A stretch of DNA of 64,000 nt from Halomonas chromatireducens. GTDB lineage: Bacteria; Pseudomonadota; Gammaproteobacteria; Pseudomonadales; Halomonadaceae. The first letter of the stretch is position 1. Every line of letters begins with the position of its first letter. The DNA is taken from positions 3,119,918 to 3,183,917 of the forward strand of contig NZ_CP014226.1 of the NCBI RefSeq assembly GCF_001545155.1, given 5' to 3'. The translations under genes and the position numbers were made by a program. Of this stretch, positions 57,471-64,000 are shown one piece after another. The notes beneath the pieces were generated by a model that searched no databases, had not been told where the DNA came from, and was given only the letters and a program-made list of their open reading frames with translations.

Positions 57471-58262
57471 ATGAACATTCCCATCAAGACGCCCGACGAG
57501 ATCGAGATGATGCGCGAGGCCGGCCGTCAGGCCGCCAGCGTGCTGGAGATGATCGCACCGCATGTGAAGGCCGGAGTCACCACCGGCGAGCTGGACCGCC
57601 TGTGCCACGATTACATCGTCAACGAGCTGGGTTCCACCCCGGCACCGCTCAACTACCACGGTTTTCCCAAGTCGATCTGCACCTCGATCAATCATGTGGT
57701 TTGCCATGGCATCCCGGATGGCGACAAGAAGCTGAAGAAGGGCGACATCATGAACATCGATGTCACCGTGAAGACCGCCGACGGCTACCACGGCGACTCC
57801 AGCGTGATGTTCATCATCGGCGAGAGCATCCAGGGCGAGCGCCTGTGCCGCGTCACCCAGGAGTGCCTCTACCACAGCATCGCCCTGGTCCGCCCCGGCG
57901 TACGCCTCTCCGCGCTGGCCCGCGCCATTCAGCAGCACGCCGAGGCCAACGGCTACTCGGTGGTACGCGACTTCTGCGGCCATGGCATCGGCGCCACCTT
58001 CCATGAAGACCCCCAGGTGCTGCATTATGACGGCTATGCGCCCGAGGCCGACGCCGTGCTGGAAGCCGGCATGTGCTTCACCATCGAACCGATGATCAAT
58101 GTCGGCGGGCACCAGACCAAGGTGCTGCGCGATGGCTGGACCGCCGTGACCCGGGACAAGAGCCTGTCCGCCCAGTGGGAGCACACGCTGCTGGTCACCG
58201 AAACCGGCGTCGAGGTACTCACTGCCCGCGGCGAAGAAGATCTCGCCTTCCTCGACCACTGA
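57471..58262 (+). CDS. map: Methionine aminopeptidase, type I
   Basis: Removes the N-terminal Met from nascent proteins. The 263-residue protein begins MNIPIKTPDEIEMMREAGR and has all five metal ligands: Asp97 and Asp108 (DVTVKTADGYHGD), His171 (GHGIG), Glu206 (FTIEP) and Glu237 (WEHTLLVT). The substrate-site His in NYHGFPKSICTSINHVVCHG is present. It is divergent from rpsB and 11 bp upstream of glnD, as in Pseudomonas and E. coli. Confidence 0.97.
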   Translation: MNIPIKTPDEIEMMREAGRQAASVLEMIAPHVKAGVTTGELDRLCHDYIVNELGSTPAPLNYHGFPKSICTSINHVVCHGIPDGDKKLKKGDIMNIDVTVKTADGYHGDSSVMFIIGESIQGERLCRVTQECLYHSIALVRPGVRLSALARAIQQHAEANGYSVVRDFCGHGIGATFHEDPQVLHYDGYAPEADAVLEAGMCFTIEPMINVGGHQTKVLRDGWTAVTRDKSLSAQWEHTLLVTETGVEVLTARGEEDLAFLDH

Positions 58263-58273
58263 GTCGCTCGCCC

Positions 58274-60955
58274 ATGCTCCTGCACCACTATCGTTATGCG
58301 CCGGATGAGTCGCTATTCGACGCCGAGGCATTTCGCAGTGAACTGACCGGCAACCGGTCGCCCATCGCCCCTTTCAAAGCGGCCCTCGGCGACATCCAGG
58401 CTCGGCTGGACAAGCGCTTCCACGCCGGCGCCGACATCCGCGACCTGGTGCATGGCCGTGCCTGGTGTCTCGACCGCCTTCTCGCCATCGCCTGGTCCCT
58501 GCAGCCATGGCTGGATGATGGCGTGGCGCTGCTCGCCGTGGGCGGCTACGGCCGAGGCGAGCTGCACCCGCACTCCGATGTCGACCTGATGCTACTGCTC
58601 GAGCACGATGACGACCTGCCCTATCGGGAGCCGCTGACCGCCTTCATCACCTTCCTGTGGGACATCGGCCTGGAGATCGGCCACAGCGTGCGCTCGCTCT
58701 CCGACTGTGAGCGCGAGGCTGCCGGCGATATCACGGTGATCACCAACCTGTTGGAGTCACGCACCCTGGCCGGCCCGGAGCGGCTTCGCGACGCGATGAA
58801 AGCCCGCATCTCCGCCGACCGCATGTGGCCCGCCGACCAGTTCTTCGAGGCCAAGTGGCAGGAGCAGATTACCCGCCACCACCGATTCAACAACTCTGAA
58901 TATCACCTGGAGCCCAACATCAAGAGTTCGCCGGGCGGGCTGCGGGACATTCAGATGATTGGCTGGGTGGCCAAGCGCCACTTCGGCAGCCAGCGCTACG
59001 AGGATCTGGTGGCCAACGGCTTCATGAATGACGCAGAGCTGCGCATTCTGAGCCAGGGCCAGGCCTTCCTGTGGCAGGTGCGATACGCGCTGCACATGCT
59101 GACCGATCGCGCCGAGGACCGTCTGCAGTTCGATCATCAGCGCACCATCGCCGAGCTGTTCGGCTTCCGCGATACCCCCGAGCGGCTGGCCGTCGAGCAG
59201 TTCATGAAACGCTATTACCGCCACGTCACAGCGCTGGCGGGCCTTAACGACATGCTGCTGCAGCATTTCGACGAGGCGATCCTGCGCAGCGGCGAGCGCC
59301 TGGAACCGGTACCCCTCAACGAGCGTTTCGAGATAGCAGGCGGGTATATTCAGGCCCGCAGCCGGGCGGTCTTCCGTGAACACCCCTCGGCACTTCTCGA
59401 GCTCTTCCTGCTGATGGCGGAACACCCCGAGATCGAGGGGGTACGCGCCGACACCATTCGCTTGATCCGCGACCACCGTCATCAGATCGACGACCTCTAC
59501 CGCGACGACCCCCACCACCAACATCTGTTCATGTCGCTGCTCGGCTCCGGCGGCAACGTGGCGCGGCAGCTGAGGCGCATGAATCGCTACGGCGTCCTGG
59601 GCAAGTACCTGCCGGAGTTCGGCCAGGCCGTGGGGCTGATGCAGCACGACCTGTTTCACATCTATACCGTCGATGCGCATACCCTGCGCCTGCTGAAGTT
59701 CATTCAGCGCTTTCGCGAACCCGATGCCCACGACGAATTCCCCGTGGCGGCCGCCCTGGTCCATCAACTGCCAAAGCTCGAACTGCTGTGGATCGCCGGG
59801 TTATATCATGACATCGGCAAGGGCCGCGGCGGCGACCACTCCATTCTCGGCGCCCGCGACGTGGAGCGCTTCGCCGAGCGCCATGGCCTGAGCAGCCGCG
59901 ACACACGGCTGGTCAGCTGGCTGGTGGAAAATCACCTGGTAATGTCGATGGTGGCCCAGAAACGCGACATCACCGACCCCGACGTGATCCGCGAGTTCGC
60001 CTCCCGCGTCGGCGACGAAATCCGCCTGGACTACCTCTACGTGCTGACGGTAGCCGATATCAACGCCACCAATCCGACGCTATGGAATGGCTGGCGCGCC
60101 TCGCTGCTGCGCCAGCTCCACGCCGAGACCAAGCGTGCCCTGCGCCGCGGCCTGGACAATCCCCTGGATCGCGAGGACTGGGTAAGCGAGACCCGGGGCG
60201 AGGCACGCTCACTGCTGGCCACGGTGGGGGCAGAGCTGCCGCGGGTAGACCGCCTCTGGGAGTCCCTCGGCGAGGACTATTTCCTCCAGTACGCGCCCAG
60301 CGAGATCGCCTGGCAGACCATGGGCATTCTTGCCCACGGCGACTCACAGCTGCCGCTGATCCTGATCAGCGCCCCTACCGATGACATGTCCGACGGCGGG
60401 ACCAAGGTGTTCATTCACACCCGATCGGTGGACGACCTGTTCGCCGCCACCGCCGCCGCCATGGAACAGCTGGGGCTCTCCATCCACGACGCCCGCATCG
60501 CCACTTCGAGCAATGACTGGACGCTCAACACCTTCATCGTTCTCGACAGCCGAGGCGAGTCGATACGTGATGCCGAGCGCATCGAGGCAATCCGCCGCCA
60601 CCTGGTGGAGGAGCTGGACGATCCGGAAGACTATCCCCAGATCGTTACCCGCCACACGCCGCGCCAGCTGCGTCACTTTCATGTCGCCACAAAAGTGCGG
60701 ATCGAACAGGACCCAGCCAATGACCGCACGCTGCTGGAGCTCACCGCTCCGGACCGCCCAGGCCTGCTGGCCCGGGTGGGGCGTATCTTCATGGAGCAGG
60801 ACATCGCCCTTTCGGCGGCCAAGATCGCCACCCTGGGGGAGCGGGTTGAAGATGTTTTCTTCATCACCGACAAGGGTGGGATGCCACTGACCGACCCCGA
60901 GCGTCAGCAGCGCCTGCGTGAGCGCCTGATTGAGGTGCTGGACGTTTCCGGCTAG
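58274..60955 (+). CDS. glnD: Bifunctional PII uridylyltransferase/uridylyl-removing enzyme
   Basis: Primary glutamine sensor of nitrogen control; adds or removes UMP on PII proteins. The 893-residue protein (start MLLHHYRYAPDESL at 58274) has a nucleotidyltransferase domain with GGYGRGELHPHSDVDL at about 89-104, an HD hydrolase domain with LYHDIGKGRGGDHS near 510, and two C-terminal ACT domains (about 700-780 and 815-893, the latter ELTAPDRPGLLARVGRIF) that sense glutamine. The long upstream extension overlaps map in another frame. Its TAG stop is directly followed by a short repeat also found after priA. Confidence 0.97.
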   Translation: MLLHHYRYAPDESLFDAEAFRSELTGNRSPIAPFKAALGDIQARLDKRFHAGADIRDLVHGRAWCLDRLLAIAWSLQPWLDDGVALLAVGGYGRGELHPHSDVDLMLLLEHDDDLPYREPLTAFITFLWDIGLEIGHSVRSLSDCEREAAGDITVITNLLESRTLAGPERLRDAMKARISADRMWPADQFFEAKWQEQITRHHRFNNSEYHLEPNIKSSPGGLRDIQMIGWVAKRHFGSQRYEDLVANGFMNDAELRILSQGQAFLWQVRYALHMLTDRAEDRLQFDHQRTIAELFGFRDTPERLAVEQFMKRYYRHVTALAGLNDMLLQHFDEAILRSGERLEPVPLNERFEIAGGYIQARSRAVFREHPSALLELFLLMAEHPEIEGVRADTIRLIRDHRHQIDDLYRDDPHHQHLFMSLLGSGGNVARQLRRMNRYGVLGKYLPEFGQAVGLMQHDLFHIYTVDAHTLRLLKFIQRFREPDAHDEFPVAAALVHQLPKLELLWIAGLYHDIGKGRGGDHSILGARDVERFAERHGLSSRDTRLVSWLVENHLVMSMVAQKRDITDPDVIREFASRVGDEIRLDYLYVLTVADINATNPTLWNGWRASLLRQLHAETKRALRRGLDNPLDREDWVSETRGEARSLLATVGAELPRVDRLWESLGEDYFLQYAPSEIAWQTMGILAHGDSQLPLILISAPTDDMSDGGTKVFIHTRSVDDLFAATAAAMEQLGLSIHDARIATSSNDWTLNTFIVLDSRGESIRDAERIEAIRRHLVEELDDPEDYPQIVTRHTPRQLRHFHVATKVRIEQDPANDRTLLELTAPDRPGLLARVGRIFMEQDIALSAAKIATLGERVEDVFFITDKGGMPLTDPERQQRLRERLIEVLDVSG

Positions 60956-60988
60956 CAGCCTGGCGGACTTAACACGGATCTGCTGCGG
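60956..60988. repeat. Diverged copy of the priA-adjacent repeat left end
   Basis: CAGCCTGGCGGACTTAAC and the following ~14 bases match 15242-15274 at about 27 of 31 positions. Both copies begin immediately at the stop codon of the preceding gene on the same strand. The right half and terminal inverted repeat of the longer element are not present here. Confidence 0.6.
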
Positions 60989-60997
60989 CTCGCGGGT

Positions 60998-61026
60998 TTG
61001 AGGCAAGCCGGGGCCTTCCCTATAAT
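60998..61026 (+). promoter_or_regulatory. Likely promoter of the dapC operon
   Basis: TTGAGG (60998-61003) and a perfect TATAAT (61021-61026) are exactly 17 bp apart, about 84 bp upstream of the dapC start. It lies just after the short repeat that follows glnD. Confidence 0.65.
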
Positions 61027-61109
61027 CGGCGTTCTGCCCGCACGCCCGTAGCGCCGTGCCCTGCATGACAACGCAAATACGACGCCGGCCCACGGCGCCC
61101 TGGACACCG

Positions 61110-62336
61110 ATGAATCCCGATCTCGACGCTCTAAAGCCCTACCCCTTCGAGCGGCTTGCCAAGCTCAAGGCTGGCGTGACGCCCCCAACGGGCCTCACCC
61201 ACATCCCGCTGACTATCGGCGAGCCGCAGCATGCCCCCTTCGCCGGGGCATTGAAGACCCTCTACGAACACCAGCTCGATTTCGCCCGCTACCCGGCCAC
61301 GGCCGGCGTTGCCGAACTGCGCGGTGCCATCGCCGGCTGGGCGAGCCGGCGCTTCGGCCTCGAGGGGCTCGATCCCGAGCACCAGGTGCTGCCGGTCAAC
61401 GGCACCCGGGAGGCGATCTTCGCCTTTGTCCAGGCCGCGCTGGATCGCTCGCGCCCGGCCCGAGTCGCGGTACCCAATCCCTTCTACCAGATCTACGAGG
61501 GCGCCACCCTGCTTGCCGGTGGCCGGCCGCTCTACCTGGACTGTCGGGCCGTGAACGGCTTTCGCCCCAACTTCGACGCCGTGCCCGCCGAGACCTGGCG
61601 CGAGGTACAGATCGTCTTCCTCTGTTCGCCGGGTAACCCCACCGGCGCGGTGACGCCGCTGGATGATTTCAAGACACTCATTGCCCTGGCAGATCAGCAC
61701 GACTTCATCATCGCCTCGGACGAGTGCTACTCGGAGCTCTACCTGGACGAGAGCGCGCCGCCACCGGGGCTGCTCGAGGCCTGCGCCGCCCTGGGACGAC
61801 ACGACTACCGCCGCTGCCTGGTGTTCCACTCGCTATCAAAGCGCTCCAACCTGCCGGGGCTGCGCTCCGGCTTCGTCGCCGGCGACGCCGAGCTGATCGC
61901 CCCTTTCAAGCGCTACCGAACCTACCATGGCTGCGCCATGTCACTGCCGCTGCAGCACGCCTCGATCACCGCATGGAACGACGAAACCCATGTGCGTGCC
62001 AACCGAGACGCCTATCGCGGAAAGTTCGCCGCCGTCACCGAGATACTCGCACCGGTCATGGAATTCCCGGTCCCCGAGGCGAGTTTCTACCTCTGGCCCG
62101 CGGTGCCGGGGGGCGACGACGAGGCCTTTACCCGAGCGCTGTTCGCCGAGGCGCATGTCAGCGTGCTGCCAGGTTCCTATATGGGTCGCCCAGCTACTCG
62201 CGATGGGATGGGCTGCGAAGAGGCCGATGGCGACAACCCCGGCGCGGGACGCATACGCCTGGCCCTGGTGGCTGAAATCGAGCCAACAGTAGAAGCGGCG
62301 CAACGCATTCGCCGCTTCATTGAAAGGAGGGCATGA
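61110..62336 (+). CDS. dapC: N-succinyldiaminopimelate aminotransferase
   Basis: PLP-dependent class I aminotransferase that makes N-succinyl-LL-diaminopimelate in lysine and peptidoglycan precursor synthesis. The 408-residue protein (start MNPDLDALKPYPFERLAKL at 61110) has VLPVNGTREAIFAF, VPNPFYQIYEGA, FLCSPGNPTGAV, ASDECYSELYLDE and the PLP lysine in VFHSLSKRSNLPGLRSGF, and GCEEADGDNPGAGRIRLAL. Position before dapD confirms the assignment over other aminotransferases. Confidence 0.94.
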   Translation: MNPDLDALKPYPFERLAKLKAGVTPPTGLTHIPLTIGEPQHAPFAGALKTLYEHQLDFARYPATAGVAELRGAIAGWASRRFGLEGLDPEHQVLPVNGTREAIFAFVQAALDRSRPARVAVPNPFYQIYEGATLLAGGRPLYLDCRAVNGFRPNFDAVPAETWREVQIVFLCSPGNPTGAVTPLDDFKTLIALADQHDFIIASDECYSELYLDESAPPPGLLEACAALGRHDYRRCLVFHSLSKRSNLPGLRSGFVAGDAELIAPFKRYRTYHGCAMSLPLQHASITAWNDETHVRANRDAYRGKFAAVTEILAPVMEFPVPEASFYLWPAVPGGDDEAFTRALFAEAHVSVLPGSYMGRPATRDGMGCEEADGDNPGAGRIRLALVAEIEPTVEAAQRIRRFIERRA

Positions 62337-62680
62337 TGTTTACCCTTTTCGTGATCAAGAACTGCGATACCTGCCGCAAGGCGCGCAAGGCCCTAGATGA
62401 GAAGGGCCTACCCTATCAGGTTCACGACCTGCGCGAGGATGGCCTGTCGGCGGCATTGCTCGAACATATCCTCGCGCGTGTACCGGTGATGGAAGCGCTC
62501 AATCGGCGCAGCACCACCTGGCGCAACCTTCCCGAAGAGGAAAAGAAGGAGGTCGACGCCAACAAGGCCCGCTCGCTGATTATGACCAATCCCACCCTGC
62601 TCAAGCGCCCGATGCTCGATACCGGTGACTCTATCATCGTCGGCTATCACGACGGCGACTATGACGCCCTGAAGGGCTGA
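62336..62680 (+). CDS. ArsC/Spx-family protein, YffB-like
   Basis: A 114-residue thioredoxin-fold protein of the ArsC/Spx family (MFTLFVIKNCDTCRKARKAL). The CxxC here is Cys-Asp-Thr-Cys, unlike the Cys-x-x-Lys of E. coli YffB; RSTTWRNLPEEEKKEVDANK and NPTLLKRPMLDT are family hallmarks. True arsenate reduction is unlikely; the function is unknown. The ATG at 62336 has GGAGG 5 nt upstream and is preferred to the ATG at 62333, which overlaps the dapC stop (ATGA). Its place between dapC and dapD is conserved in Pseudomonas. Confidence 0.85.
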   Translation: MFTLFVIKNCDTCRKARKALDEKGLPYQVHDLREDGLSAALLEHILARVPVMEALNRRSTTWRNLPEEEKKEVDANKARSLIMTNPTLLKRPMLDTGDSIIVGYHDGDYDALKG

Positions 62681-62712
62681 CGACTCCCCCTTACCTTCCA
62701 CGAGGACACCCC

Positions 62713-64000
<1,288 letters not shown>

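Overview
The window is a stretch of bacterial chromosome with high GC, dense coding, and housekeeping genes almost end to end. Protein sequences and gene order point to a gammaproteobacterium close to Halomonas (Halomonadaceae). Gene order also matches two separate chromosomal blocks known from Pseudomonas: gltB-aroBK-pilQPONM-ponA ... priA-argS-SPOR-hslVU ... ubiEJB-hisE-tatABC, and accA-dnaE-rnhB-lpxBA-fabZ-lpxD-skp-bamA-rseP-dxr-cdsA-uppS-frr-pyrH-tsf-rpsB-map-glnD-dapC-dapD-dapE. No prophage, CRISPR array, rRNA, tRNA or intact insertion sequence was seen. Species assignment is inference.

Layout. 1-274: start of gltB (minus). 752-7377: minus-strand operon pilM-pilN-pilO-pilP-pilQ-aroK-aroB (type IV pilus assembly and secretin, then shikimate enzymes), closed by a clear terminator. 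7641-11030: PBP1a and a DUF481 outer-membrane protein (plus). 11115-12854: malic enzyme and rpmE (minus). 13001-20685: priA, argS, a SPOR protein, hslV, hslU and a DUF971 gene (plus). 20794-25755: ubiE-ubiJ-ubiB-hisE-tatA-tatB-tatC (ubiquinone synthesis, histidine synthesis, Tat export). 25816-28210: elbB, hemB and a DUF3087 membrane protein. 28317-33131: a DAHP synthase preceded by three small ORFs, then folM, a flavin reductase and ubiD (all minus). 33497-36230: rho and a short ppx, divergent. 36238-57157: one long minus-strand run for tRNA lysidine synthesis, fatty acid and lipid A synthesis, replication (dnaE), outer-membrane assembly, isoprenoid and phospholipid synthesis, ribosome recycling, UMP kinase, EF-Ts and S2. 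57471-64000: map, glnD and the lysine/diaminopimelate genes dapC, a YffB-like ArsC-family gene, dapD and the start of dapE (plus).

The most interesting non-routine region is 29408-30062, upstream of the DAHP synthase on the minus strand. It holds a 46-codon ORF with five consecutive aromatic codons (Tyr-Trp-Tyr-Trp-Phe), followed by an intrinsic terminator with a competing antiterminator pairing. Next comes a 57-codon ORF with a second aromatic cluster (Tyr-Phe-Gly-Trp-Gly-Tyr-Gly-Trp-Arg-Phe), ending 5 nt before the enzyme's start codon, with a hairpin over its ribosome binding site. This looks like tandem leader-peptide control of aromatic amino acid synthesis. Further upstream is a 40-codon membrane mini-protein. 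Other noteworthy structure: two copies of a ~105-bp intergenic element whose hairpin differs in sequence but keeps pairing (33241-33348, 42237-42342); a MITE-like 164-bp element with 14-bp terminal inverted repeats overlapping the priA stop codon, whose left end recurs directly after glnD; a long inverted repeat just after rho; and a 19-bp tandem repeat between elbB and hemB.

Start codons were assigned by family N-termini and Shine-Dalgarno spacing. Several genes appear to use TTG or GTG (pilM, priA, hemB, folM, lpxA, rseP, dxr, cdsA, frr).
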